Source of the DNA: Spisula solida
Lineage: Eukaryota; Mollusca; Bivalvia; Venerida; Mactridae
NCBI GenBank assembly: GCA_947247005.1
Contig: OX365946.1
Location: forward strand, 49,812,734-49,876,733
Length of the DNA: 64,000 nt
Direction: 5' to 3'
The notes under the pieces were generated by a model. It was not told where the DNA came from, did no database searches, and saw only the letters and a list, made by a program, of their open reading frames with translations. This document shows, piece after piece, positions 1-13,300 of the stretch. Position 1 is the stretch's first letter, and each line of letters starts with the position of its first letter. A program made the position numbers and the translations under genes.

Positions 1-256
1 CATGTAACAATGTTTCCACATGGTTGGGACGTCATAACCAATACTGTAGTATTGTTATTGAAGTTGCAGTAAAGTTATACATTAAAATTATCTCATTTTG
101 ACATGAAAATGTTGAAGATTTAAAATCTGAGCTACCAACATAGTAATTTATTCCGGTTGGACAAGAATTTTTATCAAAAATGTAAATGCTTTTTGTCCTT
201 TTATATGTAAGATTTACAGTTTATTTGTGTTTTCTTGTTGATTATTTGACAATATA

Positions 257-1085
257 CAGTAAAACCTTGGTAATACGAGCAGCAATTATTCGAGCAACCG
301 GCCTAATTCGAGCAAATTTCAAAGTCCCGACGAATTTGCTCTATATTGTACATTAATTTATCCCTCTAATTCGAGAAATGTTATTACGAGCATCCGGTCT
401 AATTCGAGCGCAGATGTCGGTCCATTCAACAGTTTTCAACGAGAATTAGTTACTTTATCTCGAGCAATCATCCGAGCGAAATTACACACCTCCGAAAATC
501 GTCAGATTGAATGTTGCTGCGGTTTGTGATTTTCACACATCGTGATTATCACATTTTATGACAATAGCGTAGCCCCCAACACTTAAAATGGTTGTTTGTC
601 TACGATTAAGGTGTCAAAGGGCAAGATTTAATTAATACAAATCAATAACGAGGCGTTAATTATGAGAAATTTAATGACAAGTCAACATTTGTTATAGTGA
701 AAGTAATTTTCACGCCGCGTGTAACTCTTATGATTCACCGATCTAAATGTCAACCTTATCCAAGTCAGAGAAACAATCACAAGACAAGGATTATTTGATC
801 ACTTAATGGTCGTAAATCAACTCAACTAGAACATTATACATGCTTTCACCTACAAAGGTAACATTCAACGAATGTCTGCACGACTCAAAATGCGTGTAGA
901 CTTGATACACAATGACGATATTCGTAGTTGCAACCAAATACGCGCACCAAACATGTACGTGGTAAAACACAGTTACACTTAGTCTTAACAACAATTCATC
1001 ATACAATTCTGATAATTCGAGCAACTGGCTTAACTCGAGCATTTGGCTTGTCCCGATGGGTCCTCGAAATAACGAAGTTTTACTG
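257..1085. mobile_element. pogo/Tigger-like MITE, TA-flanked
   Basis: Inverted ends CAGTAAAACCTTGGTAATACG (left; first 16 bases well conserved) and CGAAATAACGAAGTTTTACTG (right), with TA directly outside both (255-256 and 1086-1087). CAGT ends with TA duplication are typical of the pogo branch of Tc1/mariner. The body repeats 'ttcgagca' motifs and has no transposase frame. It lies in the ZFC3H1 intron after exon 22. Confidence 0.85.
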
Positions 1086-1155
1086 TATTAGATATATGTA
1101 TCAAACACATGCTATTGTTAGATACAATTAGTTTGAAGTTTACACAAAGACTTAC

Positions 1156-1345
1156 AAACGAGAACTATTAAGTTTGCTGTGGGCAAGTTTCAGCCAGAGT
1201 TGCACATCATTGGGAGAAGCCAGGACAGCTGATTCCAGGTCTTGGATTTCAGAACATTCCCCGTCAGCACAGAAATATCTCTTATCTTCACAACCAACTA
1301 GATTGTCTTCTACTTTATATGGTACAGAGGATATCTGCTTTATAG
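1156..1345 (-). CDS. ZFC3H1: ZFC3H1 exon 22 (first HAT/TPR-like helix), last exon in window
   Basis: Ends with EIQDLESAVLASPNDVQLWL then KLAHSKLNSSR, matching the vertebrate DIANLEASVLENPSHVQLWL, where the helical repeats start. Acceptor gttacag, donor gtaagt, phase 1 to 2, so coding must continue beyond the left edge. The next 900 bases downstream are a MITE and plain intron. Confidence 0.93.
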
Positions 1346-4300
1346 CTGTAACATAAAGAGCATAATTTGTTATACTGGTACCTAATTCAAACAAACCATA
1401 ACAAGTTGACCAGTTTATTACAGAGGTCATACTGAGGCATAATTATTAATACCCAATCCTAAAAATGAGACAAACAAGACTGCGTTCAATAAACGCTTAT
1501 GCCCCCTGTGGAAGCCTTGTCCATAAATAAGTCTAAGTCCAAAATTAGGTCAAGGTGAAGGTCAAAATGGGGTCAGGTGATACAGGTGTGTGGAGAGTGT
1601 TCATATACAACATCCATGCAAGTTTGGAAGCTTTGTAGCAAGCCATAATGATGCTAGAAGAAACGGTCAATTTGGGTTAACCAGGACGGACGGACGAACG
1701 GACGGACGGACGGACGGGTGAATCACTATATGCCTCCCGATCTATCGATACGGGGGCATAAAAAGTCTGATTTGGGTGTCATGAGCACATGTTTATTTCA
1801 ACACCAAAACTCTGTTCCAAACATTGTTAAATTGTTCGAATTCAGCTTTTGAAATGTCAAATGACTTTTTTAATCAAATAGTATCATTTTTATTTTCTGA
1901 GGAGAATTTCATTCTTTCTAGTTTAGCAAATTTGGATCATTCCAAAACTGTACAATCTGTGATATTTCTGTAATATGAAATATAGCAAGCTGCAAGAACA
2001 GCTGGTCAACTGCTAGGCCGGGTCACATTGACAATCTGTCTTTGATACCCCGGCAGAGCAGGCCATGTGTTTCTGTGACTTTGTCCTCCACAAGTGAAGA
2101 AGCATGTTAGTACCCGGTGATAGTTATTTCCAATCAAACTGATTATCACAACCGGTTACTGTATAACAATATGTTGGGAAAATGTTGAAAGAGTGTAAAA
2201 TGTGTAAAAATAATATCACGAAATTAAAGGAAGCATACCTGATTCATCTTTTGTTTGCCTGAATGTGGAATCATTCTTCTTGGTGTATTGTTTCTCATCC
2301 AATTTAGGACGAAGCAGTCTTTGTGCATATAACATGGTGTGTGGGGCAACTGAAAATAACACATAGAAGTATCAAAACCAAGCAATTAGGACAATTAAAA
2401 ACAAAGGGATATTTCCACAATATGCAAAACTGGCCCCGATCTCCCGATGCATCTCAAGTAGAATCTCAACTCAAATTGAGATTTCGCTCAAGTCAAGAGT
2501 ATAAATTTGAGATTGTTCTTAATTTTGTCCTCAAAATATTTTACTGTAATGGACTCAGAACAATGTATTTATTTTGTGGTGCCAACATTTAGTGCCACCC
2601 ATGGAAATTATCTCAAAGACACATGACAGTATTTGAGAATAATCTCGACTCAGAATGAGATGCTTCGGGAGATCGGGGCCTGGTGACCTTAGACTTGCAG
2701 ACCCAAAAAGGGAGATAGTTAATAAACTGTATTGAAGGAAACTATTACTTGAAAATAACATACTAATATAACATGCCAACAATTGGCTATCCTTTATCTG
2801 AAAAATGATTTGGTAACTATCTATGTTTGATTAAAAACTGAACAGTCTGAACTAGTGCCACTTAAGCCTAGGTCCCACTGAGCATTTTTTGCCTTGGCCA
2901 TGTACTCCCGATTCAGGACATCTGGAACAGGTTCCTCCTTGTCTAGGGGAAGCTTCGGGGAAGTCACGAGACATTTTGTGATATCAGAAGGATTGTGATG
3001 AATCGGGTGGTATCGGAAGAAATGGAAAGAACATCGCCAATGTGGAATTCCTCAGTTCGACCTAGACTTTAAATGGACGAACATTAATTTTTCTAAATCG
3101 CATTCATATATCAATATGATTGTATAATGATGTGTGACAGTATTTCCTACTTACCATGTTTAACATGTTCATTGATTCTGCTGACTAGTAATACACAGAT
3201 CTGATCTATGGTAAGATGTCCTCGGTTCTGTGATATCAACTTATCCACGTAGTCACCTAACACAGTAAATATGTAAAGCATTACAACTTGTAATACATGT
3301 ATTCAGTGTTATATAAATCTTTTTTGGCCTGGGGCTATGCCCCTAGGCCATAGTGGTAATAACAATATCTCAGCCTGTCCGAATAGGCAGACGGCAAAAT
3401 CCAAATTCCCAAAACTTCCAATAACATTACATGGGCAACATGCAGAACATCACTATTTAACATGACAGTTTCATGTAAAAGTGTAAAAGAAATAGCATTG
3501 AAGCAAAATTGGCATTGACAACAACACAGTTTCTATTGTTTGTTTATTCATGCAAGTGTAGCAAGGGAGATAACTGTGTAGGAGTTTGCATCATTCTTAA
3601 ACTGGATTATCTCCCCTATCACTACATTATTGGGTCATTGTTTACAATGCAATGAGCAAGCGATGGAAACTTAGCAAATTAATATGATTTGGTATACTGA
3701 TAATGAAGGTAATTTTAATAATTGGTGATCACGTTGTTAAAGTGCAGAAATGGAAGCATGAAAAGGTGACAGTAATTTCCATTGATAATTTCGCTATGAT
3801 TTTCGCTTTATTCGCCAAAACATTAACAAGGTAATACTAACACATGTAGTTCAATATGTGACTGTGCATGTATGTGGGTAGTGGGGGGGGGGGGGGGCAA
3901 TAATGGGATTCTGAGATCTCTGGTTTATTACTGGTAGTACAGTAACAAGATACAGAGGCAAGTTAAGCAATAGACCAATAGATTAACCCTACAACTTTCT
4001 AAGGTCAACATAACTGGCAGTAAAAGAGGACGTGTATTTTCTACAAATCATTTTTGGTCCATTTACATTTACTTCAGTTTAGTCAGTAAACTGCTTCACA
4101 AGCGAATAAAGTTTAGCCCCAGGCCTTCAGCTATTGCAGCCCTTTGATTTAATATTGTTATGTATGAATTTCTGTTAGTGCCATGTTGAATGTTGTGTGT
4201 TGCCCCTCCCAGACACAATGCATGACAACATGATATGACTTACAGAAGTTTGATACGTTGTTGTGATGTCGCATTGCATTGTTGTGCCTAGAGTTACCCA

Positions 4301-7300
4301 TTTTGGTGCCAAATGTCGGAATGTCTTATCACATTGTAGAGCATCATACCGCATTGTTGAGGGTCATGTTTTGCATTTTAGCATTTTGACAAATGTCTTA
4401 TTACATTGTCACAACGTTGCGTTGTCCTCCCTATATTGCATTGTTGTGTTGCAAGTTAGTTTTAAATTGATTGAAAAATATTCACGTAATAATATAAACA
4501 CATACCCATAACTTTGGAGACTTTCTTCGGTGGAGTATTTTTCTGTACACCAGCTAGAGCAGGACAGTATGCCACAATATCAAGTAAGATCTCCCTCTCA
4601 GTTGGTAAATACTGGCTGTGATGTTGTCTGCAATAAACAATACATATGATGATGTGAAATTATGAAATGTCTATGAATATTGAAATTGTAATTATTACCT
4701 TTCCTAGCAGTCAAAACACACCATCTTTATGAAATACGGAAAATAAGGGCAAATCTTTATCCCCCCAAAAAAACATGTCAATTAAAAACTTTTTCCATGA
4801 CAATTATGTAACTAAAACACTGACTTCTGTTAGTGTGTTCATGTGAGATCATCTGAGACAATCATAAGTATGTGATCATTCATTTTGTTTGCAAGCCAGA
4901 GTGCGATGACCTCAGACTTCCTGGGAAGAGACAGTTGTTTGATACCTTCCTAGGAAGAGACAGTTGTGTGATACCAGGAATCCAGATGTGATACACTAGA
5001 TGTTTAGCTTTTTCAGAACTAAAAATTCAGCATACAAACATTAAATTTCAAATGATCATAACTCAGTCAGTACTTGGTATTTTCACTTCAAATGACTTTT
5101 ATTTTCTGCAGAAAAATTCATTTTTTGTAGCGCAGCCAATCCTTATTTCCGTAATTGAAGGATCCCCTGCTACATACAATAAATACATGTATACTTACCC
5201 TTTACATGCGTCATCATTACATATACCCTGTAGATCATATCTACACAATACAATCTTCGGCAAGATCTTGTTTGATACCGTTCTTGAAGTCAACATTCTA
5301 CCCGCTTTAGTACGAATATATGGACTAAATCTACAATCAATACAAAATAAGGTGAACCAATATTCAACAACAATTTATCCAACAGAACAAGAAACATGCA
5401 ATAATTAACAGCATTTCTTGATTGAAAGACATCTAAACTTTACTGATATTTTAAAAGAAGATGATAGTAAGAATGACTTGCCATTATGACTGTTTACAAT
5501 CAGTAGCACAATTAGACGATCTTTGTTGAACCAAATTTTGTGCAGTGTACTGAACTACCTTCCATGCTTAAATCCATAAATATAATGCAATGACAGACAT
5601 TTGAACGACCATAACTTGTTAGGTTGCATCCAAATAATTTTATTGTTTCTTCCATGAAATATCTTGTATCAGAGATATCAAACTACAATGATATAAAAAT
5701 GAAATGACATCAGAATTCTAATATCTGCAAGGGCAGATCACTTTTTATAAGATTGGTTGAGTACAATCAACAGTGTCAACACCATAAGAAAGTTTATAGG
5801 AATAAAGATAAGATGTAGAATAATTTAGTTCTAATACAAATGTGATAAATCTAGAAATGCATGTATACCCAGGGGTGTGGAATTCGTATGTCCGACTTGC
5901 CCGACTTTGGCTTTTTTGCCTGCGGGCAAGTAGATTTTTCCATCCAGCTTGCCCTTGCGCAAGTGCAAAATTATCATGAGAAAAATAATATTATTTAGTG
6001 CCTTGTTTTACCTTAACAATGATGAATCCCTAAATTACTGACGAAAAATGATTTACTTTGGATTAAGTCTAGTACTCTAATCCTTCACATGATAAATAAT
6101 TGAATGAAACTGAAATTTTGTTGCTTTTTTCTGTTTTCCTGGGCAAGTAGATTAAGTTTTGGGGCAAGTGGATTTTTCAGTCCAACCATGGGCAAGTGAA
6201 AAATTTGGGAATTTCCACACCCCTGATACCACAATACCTGTAAGCTTTAAAGCACAACAATGGACTCTTGTATGTAAATGCTGCAGATTCTGACGAGGGT
6301 TTTACTGTAGAAGTCTGTCTCACAGATTTCAATACTTGTACACTAGATAACTAATAAAAGAAAACATCTGATTATAAGTTAACAATTCACTGAATTTTAA
6401 ACAATACAGAAGTCCCCTATCCATGGTCAGCCATAACCTTTTAAACTTATTTGCAATGTTTCTGTTGCAATAGCAACCACAATTTTTGACAGAATCAAAA
6501 CATACATCGATACGCATAATCTCCTTAATGGCACCTACCCACATACTAAGGTTCATCAACAAAGCTTGTTAAAGTTATGGCAGAATCTAGATTATTGACT
6601 GACGAATGGATGGATGGACAAATGGAGGGCAAACCTATAGTACCCTCCGGTTGAAAACCAGTAGAGGTCCAACAACTTGCTAATAATACAACAATAACAA
6701 AGATGTTTATAAAACATGAAGTTGAGACAGAACAAGAATGCGTTCAATAAAAGCTTATGACCCGGTGGAAGCCTTGTCCATAAAAACTAGCTAAATCAAG
6801 AGCCATAACTTTGTTGAAATGTTGGATAGTGTAACATGGCGTTGATGATGTAATGTGTTAATGATGGTTAACAAGTATGATAAATTTTAAAGCAATGCCT
6901 TGATGGACTTTATATTTAAGTTACAACAATAAAGTTTTGGTTAACATTTTCGGACAGATGAATCAACAGGACAATCACTATATGCCTCCGTATAAAAACT
7001 GTTTGTTCAGATCTCAGCGAAAATAAAGTCATAAGTATCGAATAAGAACTACACAGCATACCTGTTTGGGTTTGTAACATAAGGCGGGACATTCTTCCGT
7101 CACTCGGTTACAGGTGGAATAATGTGAGAGAACTTTCAAATCATTATCAACTCTACTTTTCTGAAATACATCACAGAAACATACATTTAAAATAAACTTT
7201 ATTTGGATTTATATTCTTTTTTTAAATGCCGAGCATAGCCTTTATTTGCCAATCAGCTTTATGCTGAAATATGGCAGGCATATATTTGTGCCCCCACCCG

Positions 7301-10300
7301 GATTTGAACCAGGGTGCCAGATTAGATGGCAAGCGCGCTAACCATTAAGCTACGGAGGCCACACAAATTTCAAACAATGTAAATGTGTATAAACTGATGT
7401 TGGGAGATGTGGTCCTTTGGCACTTTGGGATCAGGAGGTGCTTGGTTCGATCCCTGTCAGCACCACTGCTTAATTTCTCTGAGCAAGAATAATCCACAAT
7501 GCTCCCCTTTATCCAAGTGCATGAATGGGTGTCTGTGAGGGTCAAAAGCCATTAAATGTGCAGACATTGGACATGAGTCTAACAGCTGACTCAAGTATCC
7601 TGGGTAAATGTTCAGTCAGCTGAGCGGACAAGTGTCTGAAAATAGACTTAACTTGTTGCTTTTTTAGAGTGACTGGCTACTGTATCAAAAGGTTGATGTT
7701 TAGAAGCATGTCTTGACCTGAACTATCCTTGATGTAGTCACAAAGAGTGATTTGAATAAAATTATTTTGTAATAAATTATTTCAGAAACATCATTATAAA
7801 AACAAGTAATTAAGAATTGCAAGCAATACAGAAGTCCCCTACCGGTTTTAAGCTATTTTCATTGTTTCTGTTGCCATAGCAACCACAATTTTAGTCGGAA
7901 TCAAAATATTTGGACGTGCATTATCCCCTTATTGCCCCCTATCAACATACCAAGTTTCATAAACCTAGCTTGGAAACTGTTTGAGTTATGTCAGGATCCA
8001 GATTTTTTGACGGACGGACTGATGGACTGACTAACGGCAAACCTATAGTCCCCTCCGGTCAAAAACAGGTAGGGCACTAATAACATTTGAAGCTGGATAT
8101 ACCTGCATCCTCATGATATGTAGTTGAGCTTTTACATCAGGCATGCTAATTTCAAAGAAATGATTATCCACATCAGAACTGGATCTTCGTAAACAGTCCA
8201 TTTTTATTTTTAGATCTGGTTTCCGGCTTGGATTGAGTTCAAGCAGAGATCTACGACGCTTGGAATGATTATTATCGCCTTTCTCATCAGTGAGATCTAT
8301 CGGATCAGATCCAAGTTCTATCTTCTCTAATCTAAGAACATTCTTATTCATTTCAGGTCCTTTTGGAAATTTATTATGAAATGGTTCAACTTGGCACAAA
8401 CGTTCGGCTTCAATTTTTTTCTCCTGTTCCGCATGTTTCCTCTTCATTTCTTTCAGTTTTATTTCATACTCCAATGCTAGTTTCTTTAGATGAACTTTTT
8501 CTCTTTCTTTTTTCACTCGTTCTTTTATCTTTCTTTCTTCTTCCACTAACATAAGTTTCTTTTCCTCAAACACAAGTTTCTTTTCCTCAGCAGATTTGGA
8601 ATCAATGATAGTCACAGTGGCCGATTCATTGTTAATTTTGTCAGATACAGCATTGACTCTTTTAGCAGTCGGTGGACTGTTTCTAATTGTCACTTGCATA
8701 TTTTTCTGAATTGCTTTTGGATTTTTAGCACCGACCTACAAGTATATAGTAAATAAGAGAGAATCATGTAACACCAACACAACATAAGACCCGATTGATA
8801 ATGACCAATGTGATTAAATGTAATTAACATACCTTGATTGGCAACTGGCGACAGGCAATTGTCATTAACCAATAGACAAAGATTTCCACTTAAGGATCAT
8901 TTTGACCTTGACCATTGACGACACAAACTTTGCACAAATACTTTATTCAGAACTTTGTTCAAGGCATAAAACAGCATTTCAATAACAGCTTCATATGAAT
9001 TTTCCGATGATTGCTTATCATATTATATGACAGGTAAACAGTTTGCGTAAATTCAGTAGCGCAATCATTTCATTAGCACTATCATTAGAGCTACGTTCAT
9101 ACAGGGCTTCCTCTGGAGAATATTTAGCTTTCGCCACTACATTCGCCAAATGAAAAAAGTTGTCGCCACTTTGGAGCCACTTGGGCCAAATTTTTTCCTA
9201 AGATTTCTGTTGACTATATTTACATGTATTACAAATAATACAAGTATAGTAAATTGCTCTTTTCTGTGTGTTTTGAAATGTTTATATGGTTATGCACTAA
9301 AATATTGTATTTGATAATTTCTTTTGTTTCTCTTATTTCTTCCATTCTTCAACTTATGTGTTTCACACTTTCACTTTCAAGTTTCTCGTTTAAACAATTT
9401 TACGAGTCAAGTGTTAAAATTTCATCTAACATCATTAATTGCCAATGAGACCTGTTGATCAAACAATGTCACACTTCAATCACCTTGGTAACCTGGCTTC
9501 ACTAAACAGACTGCCGAAGGTGCAATAAACAGATAAACATGTCAACTTATGTACCCATCGGTAATTGTTTACAATCTACAAATTCCCCGGATAAAGACCG
9601 TTTTACAACATTTAAGACATAAGCATGCAGTGAAATGGATCTTTTACGACTTTAGGTCAAATTTTGTAAAGAAGTTAGCTTTCGCCATGAAATTCGCCAA
9701 ATTGATTTTTTTATCGCCAAATTCTTGATTTCTGTGCCATTGGCACCATTTGCGACCTTCAGAGGAGGCCCTGTTCATAGGTTTGTAAGATTTTCGTATG
9801 AAGATGTTCTTCAAAATATAGAGTTTTGTGAAAAAAATCTATATATTGAAATAAGTATACTTTCACTTACCAATGTTGGCCTATTTGTAGCTTGTTTTAT
9901 AGGACTATTTGTAGGATGTACAATTCTTGAATTAGATGTCTGTATTTTATAATTAGCACCATATAATTCTGTTCCAGAGACAACCAAATTCTTCTGCATG
10001 TTTTCAAACTCAGTCTTCTTCTTAAGAAGGCGGTCTTTTACAAGTCGAGCCTAGAGATATGAAAATATATATTCAAAGAGAAGAGTGCAAGTGTTTTCTT
10101 AAAAATTTGAATTTGTTAACAGATCTGGTAGAATGTCTACAAGCGCCAGGTTATAAGGGTTGAAAATATTAACAATATGAACAAGAGGGCCCAAAGGGCC
10201 ATAGGTCGCTCACCTGTCCTAGTAGTTCATGCAGCCCTAATGGTAGCCTCTATTGCATGTACAAGTTTTCATATAGTCTTATGCTTTATAATTTACATCA

Positions 10301-13300
10301 CATTTAGACCCAATGACATATTGAAGTGATTTGACATTGTGACCTAGTTTTTGACCTCGGATGACCCAATATCGAACTTGACCTAGATTTTGTTGATATG
10401 ATCATTGTGCCCATGTTTCATAAAGATTAGGTCAAAATTGTGACCTCTAGTGACTACACAAGGTTTTTCTATGATTTGACCTTGTGACCTAGTTTTTGAC
10501 CCCAGATGACCCAATATCGAACTTGACCTAGATTTTGTTGAGATGATCATTGTGACTAAGTTTCATAGTGATTAAGCTAAAAATGTGACCTCTAGTGTCG
10601 ACACAAGTAATTGTGGACGGACGACGGACGAAGAGTGATCACAAAAAGCTAAAAAGGTGAATCTATACCCATGACAAAACATCCCAGCAGATAAAAAAAT
10701 ATCTGCTACTAAATCTACTATGTCTAAGAAATACAATGTAGAGTCATTAGCAGTTACTTCCCCTGTTGTGAATTAAAACTAAAAAAGGTCCACAATGGAA
10801 ACAGGTTTTCTCTTGTTTAGCAATCTTTAGTATAGATGGGTTTCAAATGGACTATTGTTATTGTTTTGTTTATTAATTATAGAAAAATTAGTTTTTGGGA
10901 AATGTCTTATAGTGTACGGTGCAGAGATATTAACCTGATCCAGACCTTTATACATTACATGCTTCTTGCATTAAATATAAATATATCAATTTCAGTGAGA
11001 AAATTGTAGTTTCAACAAGGTTTTGTCAACTGACAGACCAATGAGAGCGAAGCAATATACCACTTCTAGTTCAAATAAACGTGATAATAACTATGTAATA
11101 GAAGACCAACAAACCTGTTTCTTTGCTTTTTCAAGAGCAACTTTATTAGCAGCAGTAACTTTTTCAGCAGCTGAGAGTTGTTCCTTAAGTTGTTTGACTT
11201 TTGTTTCTGAGACTATCACATACTGATGATACTTTGATGCAATAGTAACCAAATTCGTTAATACTGCCTGGTCCTTGGTTATACTTTCTCTAAAATAACA
11301 ACAATTCAATGTTAATGCTTTAACCTTGGTTATACTTTCTCTAAAATAACAACAATTCAATGCTAATACTTTAACCTTGGTTATACTTTCTCTAAAATAT
11401 CAACAATTCAATGTTAATACTTTAACCTTGGTAATACTTTCTCTAAAATAACAACAATTCAATGTTAATACTTTAACCTTGGTAATACTTTCTCTAAAAT
11501 AATAACAATTCAATGTTAATACTTTAACCTTGGTAATACTTTCTCTAAAATAACAACAATTCAATGTTAATACTTTAACCTTGGTAATACTTTCTCTAAA
11601 ATAACAACAATTCAATGTTAATACTTTAACCTTGGTAATACTTTCTCTAAAATAACAACAATTCAATGTTAATACTTTAACCTTGGTAATACTTTCTCTA
11701 AAATAACAACAATTCAATGTTAATACTTGAACCTTGGTTATACTTTCTCTAAAATAACAACAATTCAATGTTAATGCTTTAACCTTGGTTATACTTTCTC
11801 TAAAATAACAACAATTCAATGCTAATACTTTAACCTTGGTTATACTTTCTCTAAAATATCAACAATTCAATGTTAATACTTTAACCTTGGTAATACTTTC
11901 TCTAAAATAACAACAATTCAATGTTAATACTTTAACCTTGGTAATACTTTCTCTAAAATAACAACAATTCAATGTTAATACTTTAACCTTGGTAATACTT
12001 TCTCTAAAATAACAACAATTCAATGTTAATACTTTAACCTTGGTAATACTTTCTCTAAAATAACAACAATTCAATGTTAATACTTTAACCTTGGTAATAC
12101 TTTCTCTAAAATAACAACAATTCAATGTTAATACTTGAACCTTGGTTATACTTTCTCTAAAATAACAACAATTCAATGTTAATGCTTTAACCTTGGTTAT
12201 ACATTCTCTAAAATAACAACAAGTCCGTGTTAATTCTTTAATATAAGGCATATTTGACAGGGAAATGTTGGCTTTCTTTAAATCAATGGTATTCTCCCAG
12301 CATTTATATTCAACCAATCAGATTCAAGTTTGTGGATTGTGTTTGTGTTGAAGAAGTTGCTACATGGTCTAATTTTGTATAGTTTCCACTGGGACTTCGT
12401 GAGGTACAAAGCAAGATGAGGTAACACTACACAGAACTTACAACAGGAAATTCCGACTAAAAATAGACATTAGATGCTATAAAATCAATGGCATTTTTTA
12501 GCATAACATTGAGTGGATTTTGCGTGAAAGTCTCATGGTGTAGTATTTCCATGAGTTCAAAGTTCAAGAAAATATATGCAGAATTATATTTGTAATGGTC
12601 ATCTGTTCTGTTCCTGGGTACATGGTTGTTGTATGTGTTCAACTGAGACAGTCGTAGAGCATGGTAATCTGTTCTGTTCCTGGGTACATGGTTGTTGTTT
12701 GTGTTTAACTGAGACAGTCATAGTGCATGGTCATCTGTTCTGTTCCTGGGTACATGGTTGTTGTTTGTGTTTAACTGAGACAGTCGTAGTGCATGGTCAT
12801 CTGTTCTGTTCCTGGGTACATGGTTGTTGTTTGTGTTTAACTGAGACAGTCATAGTGCATGGTCATCTGTTCTGTTTCTGGGTACATGGTTGTTGTTTGT
12901 GTTTAACTGAGACAGTCGTAGAGCATGGTAATCTGTTCTGTTCTGTTCCTGGGTACATGGTTGTTGTTTGTGTTCAACTGAGACAGTCGTAGAGCATGGT
13001 AATCTGTTCTGTTCTGTTCCTGGGTACATGGTTGTTGTTTGTGTTAACTGAGACAGTCGTAGTGCATGGTCATCCGTGCTGTTCCTGTCTATGAGCTCTA
13101 GCTCCATGGTAGAGATAGTTAAGCCATATCCGGTGAGATACCCAGCTCTTCTCAAATAAGACTCCTTGGTTGTTTATTAGCACAGATACAAATATAATGA
13201 CGTGGGATTTGAACCAAGGACAACTTGATCAGTAGTGTCAATCAGTAGTCAAGAGCATTATAATCCACTGGACCACAGTGGCACCCATTGCTGGGTATAT

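Noticed and set aside
1990..2110. Possible additional ZFC3H1 exon between exons 21 and 22
   Set aside because: Exons 21 and 22 already join in phase, and no good acceptor precedes a matching open frame here.
7290..7365. Functional tRNA gene
   Set aside because: Acceptor stem and boxes are visible, but the anticodon arm is wrong and the same head-plus-tail recurs at 49.5 kb, so it is a SINE. The 13.2, 42.7 and 49.5 kb tRNA-like pieces are rejected as tRNAs for the same reasons.
8363..8554. Hydrophobic plus-strand frame suggesting a membrane protein
   Set aside because: Reverse complement of the Lys/Glu-rich coiled coil of ZFC3H1 exon 15.
11273..12232. CRISPR-like array
   Set aside because: Units are contiguous with no unique spacers, and the setting is an animal intron. 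The same holds for the 39-, 66- and 24-bp arrays.
12576..12992. 138-codon plus-strand frame
   Set aside because: It is the 66-bp array; 5-base insertions break the frame in later units.
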